Below are positions 51,227 through 59,980 of a stretch of 64,000 nucleotides of DNA, in pieces (the stretch's first letter is position 1; each line of letters opens with the position of its first letter). Below the pieces are notes generated by a model. That model did no database searches. It was not told the origin of the DNA and saw nothing but the letters and a program-made list of their open reading frames with translations. The translations under genes were made by a program, and so were the position numbers. The stretch spans positions 105,429 to 169,428 of the forward strand of contig JBFMCS010000014.1 in NCBI GenBank assembly GCA_040754315.1, in the 5' to 3' direction. Source of the stretch: Bacillota bacterium. Its GTDB lineage: Bacteria > Bacillota > Sulfobacillia > DUSP01 > JBFMCS01.

Positions 51227-52777
51227 TTGACATATACAGCCTTGTACCGCGAGTGGAGACCCAAGACCTTCAAGGAGGTCGTGGGTCAGGAACACATAAC
51301 GCGTACACTGAGAAACGCACTTGCCGCTGATCGTGCGGCTCACGCCTACATCTTCACGGGACCCCGGGGTACAGGTAAAACCAGTGTTGCCAAGATACTG
51401 GCAAGGGCAGTCAACTGCGAGAAGGGCGCAGCCCAGGAGCCCTGCTCCACATGTAGCGTCTGCCACGCCATAGCCAACGGTACCTGTATGGACGTAATTG
51501 AGATTGATGCGGCCTCGAACCGGGGGATAGGAGAAATCCGCGACCTGAGAGAGAAGGTCAAGTACTCCCCCATAGACTGCCGGATGAAGGTTTATATCAT
51601 TGACGAGGTTCACATGCTAACACCAGAGGCCTTTAATGCCCTCCTGAAGACCCTCGAGGAGCCTCCCGAGCACGCCATGTTCGTCCTTGCCACCACAGAG
51701 CCCCACAGGGTGCCCCCGACTATACTATCCCGGTGCCAGCGGTTTGACTTTCACCGTCTCTCAGAAGCGGAAATCAGGCAGCGCCTTGCAGACGTTGCGG
51801 CAAGGATCGGGGTCAGTGTATCTGATGGCGCGATGGAGACCATAGCAAGAAGGGCCGAGGGTTCTCTCAGGGATGCCCTTGGGCTCCTTGACCAGTGCGC
51901 TGTGTACGCAGAGGGGGACGTAAAAAGAGACGACGTTCTGGAAGTGCTGGGGCGGGTCGGGCGCAACGTTGTGTACCAGTTGGCTGAGGCAATAGGAAGA
52001 GGGGATGTGGCGTCTGCGCTAGGCCAGATCGATCTCTTCGCCCGCCAGGGGGTAGATCTTGGGCAGTTTCTCGAGGATCTGAGAGACCATTTCCGGGACC
52101 TCCTCGTACTACTCTCCGTCAGGGATCCGGCAGGCCTCGTAGACCTGAGTTCTGAGGACGACGCGCTCTATCGCGAACAGGCCAGGGTTTTCGGGAAGGA
52201 GCGCATATTGAGCGCGCTTGACCTGCTCTCCAAGGCTGGCGGTGAGATACGGTTTTCTGGTCGGCCGCAGTTGTGGCTTGAACTGTTTGCGGTGAGATTG
52301 TGCCATGCTCGTGGATATGAAGAAGAGACGGCTTGCGCTGCGATGCCGTGCCAGGAGAAGCCCAAGAAGGCTGGACCGGCCAAGGCACGGGCGGCCGGGT
52401 CCTCCCCCGGGGGTGTGACCTTGGACACGGTGGAGGGCGTGTGGCAGGAGGTAATGCTCCAAGCCAGGAAACTACACGCGCCCTTGCAGGCCCTGCTTCT
52501 TGATGCCAAGCCCACGGCCGTGGAAGGGGAGACCCTCGTTCTCTGCTTTCGCACCGCGTTCCACAAAGGGGCTATGGAGAGGGCATCCAACGCGCGAATG
52601 CTGGGCGACATCTTGGAGAGCATGGTGGGACAGCGGCTGAAGATATCTTGCCAGCTACGCGGGGACTCCCAGGCAGTCCAGAGCCCTTCGCCACCTGCAG
52701 GTGATCCCCTGGATGTGGTGGCAGAGGTTTTTGGCGGAGCTCTTGTAGACCTCGAGGATAATGAAGAGGGGAGTTAA
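51227..52777 (+). CDS. dnaX: DNA polymerase III subunits gamma/tau
   Basis: The 516-residue clamp-loader ATPase has ALYREWRPKTFKEVVGQEHI, Walker A GPRGTGKTSVAKILARAVNC, zinc cysteines (CEKGAAQEPCSTCSVC), Walker B VYIIDEVHML and SRC sensor LSRCQRFDF. TTG start with GGGAGGGG upstream. It follows the SRP RNA as in Bacillus. Confidence 0.96.
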   Translation: MTYTALYREWRPKTFKEVVGQEHITRTLRNALAADRAAHAYIFTGPRGTGKTSVAKILARAVNCEKGAAQEPCSTCSVCHAIANGTCMDVIEIDAASNRGIGEIRDLREKVKYSPIDCRMKVYIIDEVHMLTPEAFNALLKTLEEPPEHAMFVLATTEPHRVPPTILSRCQRFDFHRLSEAEIRQRLADVAARIGVSVSDGAMETIARRAEGSLRDALGLLDQCAVYAEGDVKRDDVLEVLGRVGRNVVYQLAEAIGRGDVASALGQIDLFARQGVDLGQFLEDLRDHFRDLLVLLSVRDPAGLVDLSSEDDALYREQARVFGKERILSALDLLSKAGGEIRFSGRPQLWLELFAVRLCHARGYEEETACAAMPCQEKPKKAGPAKARAAGSSPGGVTLDTVEGVWQEVMLQARKLHAPLQALLLDAKPTAVEGETLVLCFRTAFHKGAMERASNARMLGDILESMVGQRLKISCQLRGDSQAVQSPSPPAGDPLDVVAEVFGGALVDLEDNEEGS

Positions 52778-52783
52778 TATAAA

Positions 52784-53098
52784 ATGGGACTTGATATGGG
52801 CAAGATGCTCAAGCAGATCCAGCGGATGCAATCAGACATGGCGAAGATGCAGGCTGAGCTAGGTGAGAAAACAGTGGAGGCCTCAGCTGGCGGCGGCATG
52901 ATAGCCGCCACCTTTAATGGTAACCTGGAACTCAAGGACATCAAGATTGCCCGGGATGTCATAGACCCGGATGATCCCGAAATGCTCCAAGACCTGGTTC
53001 TGGCATGCGTCAATGACGGATTGAAGCAGGCCAGGGAAATGGTGAACAGAGAGATGTCGAAGATTACCGGGGGCTTGAACATTCCCGGATTGATGTAA
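52784..53098 (+). CDS. ybaB: YbaB/EbfC nucleoid-associated protein
   Basis: The 104-residue protein is a YbaB-type DNA binder: [57 protein letters not shown]. It lies between dnaX and recR, the normal order. Confidence 0.95.
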   Translation: MGLDMGKMLKQIQRMQSDMAKMQAELGEKTVEASAGGGMIAATFNGNLELKDIKIARDVIDPDDPEMLQDLVLACVNDGLKQAREMVNREMSKITGGLNIPGLM

Positions 53099-53112
53099 AC
53101 GGGAGGGTGTCT

Positions 53113-53706
53113 ATGTACTATCCCCGCCCCATGGCAAAGCTTATAGAGGAGCTCAGCCGGTTACCGGGTATAGGCCCCAAGACCGCCCAGCGCCTAGCGT
53201 TTCACCTCCTCAACCGGCCACCGGACGATGTGAGGCGACTGGCGACAGCCCTGACCGATGCCAGAGAGAGGCTGAGGTACTGTTCTATTTGCTTCAACCT
53301 GACGGATACCGACTCCTGCGCCATGTGCACCGGCGGGCGTGACGAGACCGTGATCTGTGTAGTGGAGGAGCCTAGGGATGTGGCTGCAATGGAGAGGACT
53401 CGGGAGTTCCGAGGCCTTTACCATGTGCTGCATGGTGCCATATCCCCCATGGACGGGATAGGTCCGGAGAACCTAAAGGTAAAGGAACTGCTTTCCCGCC
53501 TTGATGCTTCTCAGGTGCAGGAGGTAATCATTGCTACCAATCCCAACATTGAAGGGGAAGCCACCGCTATGTACTTGGCCAGGCTGATCAAGCCCCTGGG
53601 CATCAGGATTACCAGGATCGCCCACGGAATCCCTGTCGGGGGCGACCTGGAGTATGCTGATGAAGTCACGCTTACTAAGGCGCTGGAAGGCCGCCGTTCC
53701 CTATAG
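53113..53706 (+). CDS. recR: Recombination protein RecR
   Basis: The ~197-residue protein has the HhH motif ([20 protein letters not shown]), the four-cysteine zinc site ([16 protein letters not shown]), a TOPRIM domain ([17 protein letters not shown]) and the C-terminal [23 protein letters not shown] at 53113 is 7 bases after GGAGG; the GTG at 53107 is too close. Acts with RecF/RecO in RecA loading. Confidence 0.96.
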   Translation: MYYPRPMAKLIEELSRLPGIGPKTAQRLAFHLLNRPPDDVRRLATALTDARERLRYCSICFNLTDTDSCAMCTGGRDETVICVVEEPRDVAAMERTREFRGLYHVLHGAISPMDGIGPENLKVKELLSRLDASQVQEVIIATNPNIEGEATAMYLARLIKPLGIRITRIAHGIPVGGDLEYADEVTLTKALEGRRSL

Positions 53707-53879
53707 GGGCATAGGCACCTGCCTTGTGACCCTGCCTCTGTTCCCGCCAGCCAGGGACCTTATCGAATCGCTCCCAGTTCCTGAATAGAATACCCAGTTT
53801 TTGGCTATCCTTGCTTCTGGGGAGAATCCGTGAACCCTTGCGTATCTTAGGGTAGAGGGTCTTCCTGGAGGGATGGAAG

Positions 53880-54149
53880 ATGCACAGGATCCTATCCTTT
53901 TTCTCGGGTTTGGCCGCCCGGCTGGTACCCCATGATGAGGAAGTGGTCCAGGCCGAGGCTCCAGGACTGCTTCGAGCAGTGGAAGAAGCCCGGAGAGAGT
54001 GGATGGTAGCCAAGGCTCACTTCGAGAACGTCTCAGACCCAGAACTAGTCGACCATGCCATTTACTTGATGGAGGCTGCCCAGCGAAAATACATGTGTGT
54101 GCTCAGGCAAGCCCGGGAGGAAAATGTGACCCACCCGCTAGAGCCATAG
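53880..54149 (+). CDS. YaaL-like DUF2508 protein
   Basis: The 89-residue, mostly helical protein matches the small YaaL/DUF2508 group by position between recR and bofA and by the pattern VEEARREWMVAKAHFENVSD with DHAIYLMEAAQRKYMCVLRQ. Function is unknown. GGAGGG precedes the ATG. Confidence 0.75.
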   Translation: MHRILSFFSGLAARLVPHDEEVVQAEAPGLLRAVEEARREWMVAKAHFENVSDPELVDHAIYLMEAAQRKYMCVLRQAREENVTHPLEP

Positions 54150-54214
54150 CATAAGTTTGTCCCCGAACCATACCATGAAGTAGACAGTGCCTTCGTGGGA
54201 GGCAAGGGGACATC

Positions 54215-54475
54215 ATGGATAATAGCATGCTACTGGCCTACGGAGCTGGACTTGTTCTGCTCTACTTCCTTATCCGGGTGCTTTGGATACCCGCCAAGTT
54301 ACTGGTTTCCCTAGCCTATCACATGGCCCTTGGCGGGTTAGGCCTCTTCGTTTTCAATCTAGTAGCCTCTTACTTTGGAGCCCACCTACCCATCAACCTC
54401 GCTACGGCTGCCATTGCCGGTTACCTTGGCGTTCCCGGTGTTGCTCTCCTCGTCATCGTCCAGCGGATTGTCTAG
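54215..54475 (+). CDS. bofA: Pro-sigma-K processing inhibitor BofA family protein
   Basis: The 86-residue membrane protein has three hydrophobic stretches and the BofA pattern LLVSLAYHMALGGLGLFVFN, NLVASYFGAHLPINLATAAI, then AGYLGVPGVALLVIVQ. BofA holds the SpoIVFB protease inactive until late sporulation. Position after recR and DUF2508 is typical. Confidence 0.9.
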   Translation: MDNSMLLAYGAGLVLLYFLIRVLWIPAKLLVSLAYHMALGGLGLFVFNLVASYFGAHLPINLATAAIAGYLGVPGVALLVIVQRIV

Positions 54476-54567
54476 AGCGTTGACCGGGCATATTCTCTAG
54501 TGCTATCATTCTAGCGGATACCATAATAAGATTGGGAACAAGCAAAGTGGGTCATACCCATACGACG

Positions 54568-55020
54568 AGATGGCCGAGTGCGCCCTGGGACTGTTTCGAG
54601 AGATGCCTTATGACGCCCTCGGCGGCAACCTGGGTGTGCGGTTGCGAGCGGCGTCTCCTTTCTTGATTGCACCTTCAGGGTCCACAAGGCTAGCCTAAGG
54701 CCGGAGGACATGGTGGAGGTGGACACAAGAGGGCCGATCCTTTGGAGGAAGGCCTTCGGAAGAATGGCGCATGCACATGGCTGTGTACCGGACAAGCTCC
54801 CCTGTAAGTGCCATCATCCATACCCACTTCCCCCATTCCTTGGCCTGTACTGCCTTGGGCGTCCCAATAATGATTGTTGCCATAAGCAGCGAGTCGCTGT
54901 CTTCTATCCGCCGGATACCAAGAGTGCCTCGGGCTCCCAAGACCTGGCCTTCACTGAGAACCTGGACAGCGCGGAAGAGGTTGTGTTCTGCCTGGAAAAT
55001 GCGGCAAGAATGTCGCTAGT
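54568..55020 (+). pseudogene. Decayed class II aldolase/adducin family gene
   Basis: Three frames together give a class II aldolase: GGNLGVRLRAASPFLIAPSG (about 54621-54680), then after a shift LRPEDMVEVDTRGPILWRKA, then after another MHMAVYRTSSPVSAIIHTHF with PHSLACTALGVPIMIVAI, where HTH is the metal-ligand pair. A stop codon interrupts the first frame near 54694. The tail is hard to follow beyond about 55020. It is probably a fuculose-phosphate-aldolase-type gene lost by frameshifts. Confidence 0.7.
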
Positions 55021-55268
55021 GCCCGCCTCCTTGGGACGGGATGGGTCTATTGCGATTCCGGCGCTGCTCCAGAGCGTATCATTGACTGTAGATGGGTAGT
55101 TTGCTACACTCTTATAGGACTGCGGCAAACCGCAAATCCGGCGGAGAAGGCAAATGATTGGCTTTGAGCCCTGGGCTGGGGCTTCACGATAGCCGATCCT
55201 GGTGGATCGCAATTTGCTTTTTGCGACGCCCCGGGGAGAGAGTCGAATAGGAGTCCCATCGGAATTCG

Positions 55269-55871
55269 ATGCACGGGGAGGTAGAGGAGTTGCCGGAGCT
55301 CATCGAGATTCGATGGCATGCCAGGGGCGGTCAAGGTGCGAAGACCGCCGCTGTCATGCTGGCGGAGGCAGCATCGGCCGCAGGCAGGTACATCCAAGGG
55401 TTTCCCGAATACGGGCCAGAGCGAATGGGAGCACCCATACTGGCCTTTAACAGGATAAGCGAGGCACCCATCACCCTTCACTGCAATGTGGCGAACCCGA
55501 AGCTCGTTGTTGTACTGGACCCCACGCTCATCGGGTCAACAGACGTCACGCGTGGGCTTGAACCGGGAGGCACCGTGATTGTCAACACCCCGCATGGCCC
55601 GGAGGAGATGAGACAAAGACTCGGGCTTGATGAGGCTTACCACGTTTATACGCTGGATGCCAGTCGCATATCCTTACAGACCATCGGGAGAGACATACCC
55701 AACACACCAATGATGGGGGCGCTGATGAGGGTCACCGGAATGCTGTCCCGGGAGGATTTCTTGAACCTGATGAAGCATGAGCTGCACAAGAAGTTCAAGG
55801 CGAGGGAAGAGATCGTGAAAGGCAATCTTGAAGCCATGGACCGGGCGTTCCAGGAGGTGAAGGGCGAATGA
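55269..55871 (+). CDS. porC: Pyruvate:ferredoxin oxidoreductase, gamma subunit
   Basis: The ~200-residue gamma subunit has [20 protein letters not shown] near the start and [18 protein letters not shown] at 55290, 8 bases after GGGGAGG, is an alternative start that removes 7 residues. It opens the porC-D-A-B operon for CoA-dependent pyruvate oxidation to acetyl-CoA; a related 2-oxoacid cannot be excluded. Confidence 0.92.
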   Translation: MHGEVEELPELIEIRWHARGGQGAKTAAVMLAEAASAAGRYIQGFPEYGPERMGAPILAFNRISEAPITLHCNVANPKLVVVLDPTLIGSTDVTRGLEPGGTVIVNTPHGPEEMRQRLGLDEAYHVYTLDASRISLQTIGRDIPNTPMMGALMRVTGMLSREDFLNLMKHELHKKFKAREEIVKGNLEAMDRAFQEVKGE

Positions 55872-56203
55872 CCGCGAAGCGGGAGCGGGTGTTGCCTGAG
55901 AACACTGGGTGGAAGGACTTGCCCAGGGGGGCCGTTATACTGCAGGCTGGCAATGCTGAGGCCTATGAGACAGGCGCATGGAGGACATACAAGCCCATCT
56001 GGCACAAAGACAAGTGCATCCAGTGCCTGAGGTGCTGGATATTCTGCCCGGATTCCTCCATCATCGTGTCCGATGGGAAGGTAACAGGCATCGACTACCA
56101 GCACTGCAAGGGGTGCGGCATATGTGAGATGGAATGCCCCGAGAAGGTGCACGCCATAGACATGCTCAGTGAGAGTGAGTCTGCCATGGGAGAGGGGGCC
56201 TAA
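55868..56203 (+). CDS. porD: Pyruvate:ferredoxin oxidoreductase, delta (ferredoxin-like) subunit
   Basis: The 111-residue protein carries two 4Fe-4S motifs, [13 protein letters not shown] and [14 protein letters not shown], that pass electrons to ferredoxin. It overlaps porC by 4 bases and ends 2 bases before porA. Confidence 0.95.
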   Translation: MTAKRERVLPENTGWKDLPRGAVILQAGNAEAYETGAWRTYKPIWHKDKCIQCLRCWIFCPDSSIIVSDGKVTGIDYQHCKGCGICEMECPEKVHAIDMLSESESAMGEGA

Positions 56204-56205
56204 AG

Positions 56206-57387
56206 ATGGGGAACAGGGTGGCCCTGACTGGCAATGAAGCTGTAGCCTTGGCCATGAAGCAGATCGATCCTGATGTGGTGGCTGCGTATCCCATCACACC
56301 TCAGACTGACATAGTCCAGTACTTTTCAAGCTTCGTGAGCGATGGCAAGGTAAGGACGGAATTCGTTACCGTGGAGAGCGAGCACAGCGCAATGAGCGCC
56401 ACCATAGCTGCGAGCTCGGCGGGTGCCAGGGCCATGACGGCCACATCCTCCCAGGGCCTCGCGCTGATGTGGGAAATGCTGTACATAGCGGCATCTTACA
56501 GGAATCCCATCGTGATGCCAGTGGTGAACAGGGCACTCTCCGGTCCAATCAACATACACTGCGACCATAGTGATACCATGGGTGCCCGGGACTCTGGGTG
56601 GCTCCAGCTGTATTCGGAGAACGCCCAGGAGGTCTATGACAACATGATACAGGCCGTTCGCATATCGGAGCACCCCGATGTGCTCTTGCCGGCTATGGTA
56701 TGCCAGGATGGCTTTATCACTAGTCACGGGCTGGAGAACCTTGTGGTTGAGGACGATGCGCTGGTGCGTGGTTTTGTCGGGGAGTACAAGCCAGAACATA
56801 GCCTCCTTGAGCCCAAACGGCCCATGACAGTAGGGCCGCTGGCGCTTCAGAACTACTACTTCGAGTTCCGGAAGCAACAGGCTGAAGCCATGCACCGAGC
56901 CAAGCCAATCATCTTGGACATTGCCCGGGAGTACGAGAGGCTGACCGGGAGGAGATATGGCCTGTTCGAAGCGTACCAGATGGACCAGGCGGAAGTGGCA
57001 GTGGTGGTCCTGAATTCCACAGCTGGCACAGCCAAGGTCGTGGTGAACGAGTTCCGCAAGAGGGGAGTCAAGGCCGGCCTTCTCAAGCTCCGCGTGCTGC
57101 GCCCATTCCCCCGGGAGGAACTCATTGAGTCACTCAGGGGCCTGAAGGCCTTCTCAGTGATGGACAGGGCCGACAGCTACTCCTGCCTTGGCGGTCCCCT
57201 GTTCACGGAGATCCGTTCAATAATGTACGAGGAAGCCACCAAGCCAATAGCCCAGGGTTTTGTATACGGCCTGGGTGGTAGGGATGTGGGGCTTGACGAT
57301 ATCAGGGCAGTCTACCAGTCCACCGTTGAGGCTGCAGAGGCAGGCAAGGGACAATCCGACGTCGCCTATATCGGCGTTAGAGAGTGA
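56206..57387 (+). CDS. porA: Pyruvate:ferredoxin oxidoreductase, alpha subunit
   Basis: The 393-residue alpha subunit contains AAYPITPQTDIVQYFSSFV, VESEHSAMSATIAASSAGAR, ATSSQGLALMWEMLYIAA and DRADSYSCLGGPLF. It forms the core TPP site with PorB. Order C-D-A-B matches the four-subunit POR of Moorella and Thermotoga type. Confidence 0.94.
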   Translation: MGNRVALTGNEAVALAMKQIDPDVVAAYPITPQTDIVQYFSSFVSDGKVRTEFVTVESEHSAMSATIAASSAGARAMTATSSQGLALMWEMLYIAASYRNPIVMPVVNRALSGPINIHCDHSDTMGARDSGWLQLYSENAQEVYDNMIQAVRISEHPDVLLPAMVCQDGFITSHGLENLVVEDDALVRGFVGEYKPEHSLLEPKRPMTVGPLALQNYYFEFRKQQAEAMHRAKPIILDIAREYERLTGRRYGLFEAYQMDQAEVAVVVLNSTAGTAKVVVNEFRKRGVKAGLLKLRVLRPFPREELIESLRGLKAFSVMDRADSYSCLGGPLFTEIRSIMYEEATKPIAQGFVYGLGGRDVGLDDIRAVYQSTVEAAEAGKGQSDVAYIGVRE

Positions 57388-57396
57388 GGGATTTCT

Positions 57397-58320
57397 ATGG
57401 CGACCCTTAAAGAGCTTACAAGGAAGCCCGAGCTCCTGACAGGGGGACATCGCCTCTGCGCAGGTTGCGGTGCTTCCATCGTTGTGAGGCAATTGCTCAA
57501 GGCAGCGGACACTCCGCTGGTACTCGCCAATGCCACAGGATGCCTTGAGGTTGCCACGACCATCTACCCCTATACGGCTTGGCGTGCATCATGGATGCAC
57601 TCAGCCTTTGAGAATGCGGCGGCCACCATCTCCGGTATTGAGGCAGCGTACAAGTCACTGAAGAGGCAGGGGAAGATCCAGGAAGACATCAAGTTCGTTG
57701 CCTTCGCAGGAGACGGAGGAACCTACGACATAGGGTTCCAGGCTCTCTCCGGGGCCGCTGAACGAGGCCACAAGATGGTGTACGTCTGCTATGACAACGG
57801 CGCCTACATGAACACTGGGATCCAGCGCTCCAGCTCCACTCCCTTAGGGGCTGACACCACAACAAGCCCCGCGGGAAGCAAGGTGCCGGGTAAGACAATG
57901 CATAGGAAGGACCTGTCAGCCATAATGGCTGCTCACAACATACCTTACGTGGCCCAGGTGTCTCCCAGCCACTGGTCAGATGCGGTGAAGAAGATGGAGA
58001 AGGCCCTGGCGGCCGATGGCCCCGCATTCATAAACGCGCTGGCGCCCTGCCCAAGGGGCTGGCGCACTCAGACCAGTGAGACCATAGACCTGTGCCGGCT
58101 GGCAGTAGACACCTGTTACTGGCCCCTTTATGAAGTAGAGGACGGTGTATGGAGGCTAACGCAGAAACCAAAGGAGAAGAAGCCCCTGGAAGAGTGGCTA
58201 AAGAGGCAAGGGCGGTTCCGGCACCTGTTCAAGGGAAATAATAAGGCTATCCTGGATGAGCTGCAGGGATGGGTTGACAGGAACTGGGAGAGTCTGCTGA
58301 AGCGCTGCGAGACAGGCTAG
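57397..58320 (+). CDS. porB: Pyruvate:ferredoxin oxidoreductase, beta subunit
   Basis: The 307-residue TPP-binding subunit has GHRLCAGCGASIVVRQLL, the TPP motif VAFAGDGGTYDIGFQALSGA, and further cysteines (ATGCLEVATT, and a late CPRGW) expected to hold the 4Fe-4S cluster. It starts 9 bases after porA. Confidence 0.94.
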   Translation: MATLKELTRKPELLTGGHRLCAGCGASIVVRQLLKAADTPLVLANATGCLEVATTIYPYTAWRASWMHSAFENAAATISGIEAAYKSLKRQGKIQEDIKFVAFAGDGGTYDIGFQALSGAAERGHKMVYVCYDNGAYMNTGIQRSSSTPLGADTTTSPAGSKVPGKTMHRKDLSAIMAAHNIPYVAQVSPSHWSDAVKKMEKALAADGPAFINALAPCPRGWRTQTSETIDLCRLAVDTCYWPLYEVEDGVWRLTQKPKEKKPLEEWLKRQGRFRHLFKGNNKAILDELQGWVDRNWESLLKRCETG

Positions 58321-58331
58321 GAGGTACACCT

Positions 58332-59867
58332 GTGACTGTTAGGGTGCGATTTGCTCCTTCCCCAACGGGATACCTGCATATCGGAGGAGCGAGAACAGTC
58401 CTTTTCAACTGGCTATTTGCACGCAAGCACGGTGGCACCTTGGTGCTGAGGGTGGAAGACACCGACACGGAACGCACTCTGGAGGATTCCTGCCGCCAGA
58501 TCCTGGATAGCCTAAAGTGGCTGGGACTAAACTGGGACGAGGGGCCCGAGGTGGGGGGCCCCTACGGGCCCTACTGGCAGTCACAGCGCAAGGACCTTTA
58601 CCGGGAAGCCGCCATGGAACTGCTAGAGACAGGCTTAGCGTATCACTGTTACTGTTCCCCACAGGAACTAGAGCAACGCAGGAATGAAGCAAGGAAGAGA
58701 GGGGATCTATCGAGATACGATGGGCGTTGCCGGGAGATTACCTCCTTGGAGAGACAGGCCTTGGAGGCCCAGGGAAGGTCATGGGTGTTGAGACTTCGGA
58801 CCCCGGACAGCGGTGCCACTATCGTTAGCGACTTGATCGGGGGTAACGTGACCTTTGACAATCTAGTCATTGGTGACTTCGTCATCATGAAGTCTGACGG
58901 CATGCCCACCTACAACTTCGCTTGTGTAGTGGATGACGTCGGTATGAAGATTACCCACGTTATCAGGGGTGACGAGCATGTCTCCAATACACCCCGCCAA
59001 GTCATGATCTACCAAGCCCTGGACCTTCCGGTTCCCGCATTTGCTCACGTGCCTATGATACTGGCGGCAGACCGGAGCAAGCTCAGCAAGCGACACGGGG
59101 CCACCAGCGTCGAGGAGTTTCGCGAGGCAGGCTTCCTTCCTGAGGCCATCCTGAACTACCTGGTTCTCCTTGGCTGGTCCCCTGGGGATGATCAGGAATT
59201 CATGGACATACCTGAGATGGTCGATAAGTTTTCCCTCGACAGGATATCGTCCACGCCGGCCATTTATGACGTTACCAAGCTGGCGTGGATGAACGGGCAC
59301 TATCTAAGGCAGGCAGACCCAGAGCGCCTGGCCCAGCTGAGCATCCCTCACCTACAGAAGACTGGGTTGGTCCCGGCGGACATCACCGCGGAGGAGAGGG
59401 CTCAGGTCAAGGAACTGGTGTCTGTGGTTTCCGAGAGAGTCCGGACGCTCGAAGAGGTGCCCGACGCCATATCCTACTTCCTTTCAGAGGATTGGGACTA
59501 TGACCAAGGGGGCGTGGTAAAGCACTTTGCCCGGGAGGGTGTCTTAGATCTCCTGGAAAAGGCGTACGATGTTCTTAAGCAATTGCCCGATTTCTCACTA
59601 GAGACGGTGGAAAGCGCCTACAGGGGCCTCATAGATACCCTGGGAATCTCCGGCGGTTTCCTTATACACCCGACACGGCTCGCCCTTACTGGCAGGACCG
59701 TTGGCCCAGGCCTATTCCACATCATGTCTCTCCTCGGAAAGGATACTACACTTAGAAGGCTGAAACGAGCCATTGAATGGGTCAGGAGGACTGTGGCTGA
59801 GAACAACAGCGCCCAGGCATCTGCCCAAGATGACCCTGGCAAGGTTGATGCGAGGCGACCAACATGA
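58332..59867 (+). CDS. gltX: Glutamyl-tRNA synthetase (GltX family)
   Basis: The 511-residue class I synthetase has the HIGH motif as PTGYLHIGGARTVLFN and KMSKS as SKLSKRHGATSVEEF. A C-terminal anticodon-binding domain follows. In this group it may be non-discriminating and also charge tRNA-Gln, which is encoded immediately downstream; that is inference, as GatCAB and GlnRS are not in view. GTG start. Confidence 0.95.
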   Translation: MTVRVRFAPSPTGYLHIGGARTVLFNWLFARKHGGTLVLRVEDTDTERTLEDSCRQILDSLKWLGLNWDEGPEVGGPYGPYWQSQRKDLYREAAMELLETGLAYHCYCSPQELEQRRNEARKRGDLSRYDGRCREITSLERQALEAQGRSWVLRLRTPDSGATIVSDLIGGNVTFDNLVIGDFVIMKSDGMPTYNFACVVDDVGMKITHVIRGDEHVSNTPRQVMIYQALDLPVPAFAHVPMILAADRSKLSKRHGATSVEEFREAGFLPEAILNYLVLLGWSPGDDQEFMDIPEMVDKFSLDRISSTPAIYDVTKLAWMNGHYLRQADPERLAQLSIPHLQKTGLVPADITAEERAQVKELVSVVSERVRTLEEVPDAISYFLSEDWDYDQGGVVKHFAREGVLDLLEKAYDVLKQLPDFSLETVESAYRGLIDTLGISGGFLIHPTRLALTGRTVGPGLFHIMSLLGKDTTLRRLKRAIEWVRRTVAENNSAQASAQDDPGKVDARRPT

Positions 59868-59873
59868 TATAAT
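59845..59873 (+). promoter_or_regulatory. tRNA-Gln promoter
   Basis: TTGATG and a perfect TATAAT are 17 bases apart, the -35 lying in the end of gltX, and the -10 ends 11 bases before the tRNA. Confidence 0.75.
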
Positions 59874-59884
59874 TAGCCATACGC

Positions 59885-59959
59885 TGGGGAGTGGTCTAGT
59901 GGTAGTGACGCCAGACTCTGGATCTGGCTGCGGTGGTTCGAATCCACCCTCCCCAGCCA
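59885..59959 (+). tRNA. tRNA-Gln (CTG)
   Basis: Acceptor TGGGGAG/CTCCCCA, anticodon loop CTCTGGA (anticodon CTG), T arm GGTGGTTCGAATCCACC and encoded CCA. An integrase gene ends 22 bases downstream, so the 3' part is a likely attachment site. Confidence 0.95.
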
Positions 59960-59980
59960 AGTAAACGAGAGCATAGCGGC

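Noticed and set aside
54710..55099. 129-codon frame as an intact gene
   Set aside because: Its first part matches an aldolase but the next family motifs lie in another frame, so it is a piece of a pseudogene.
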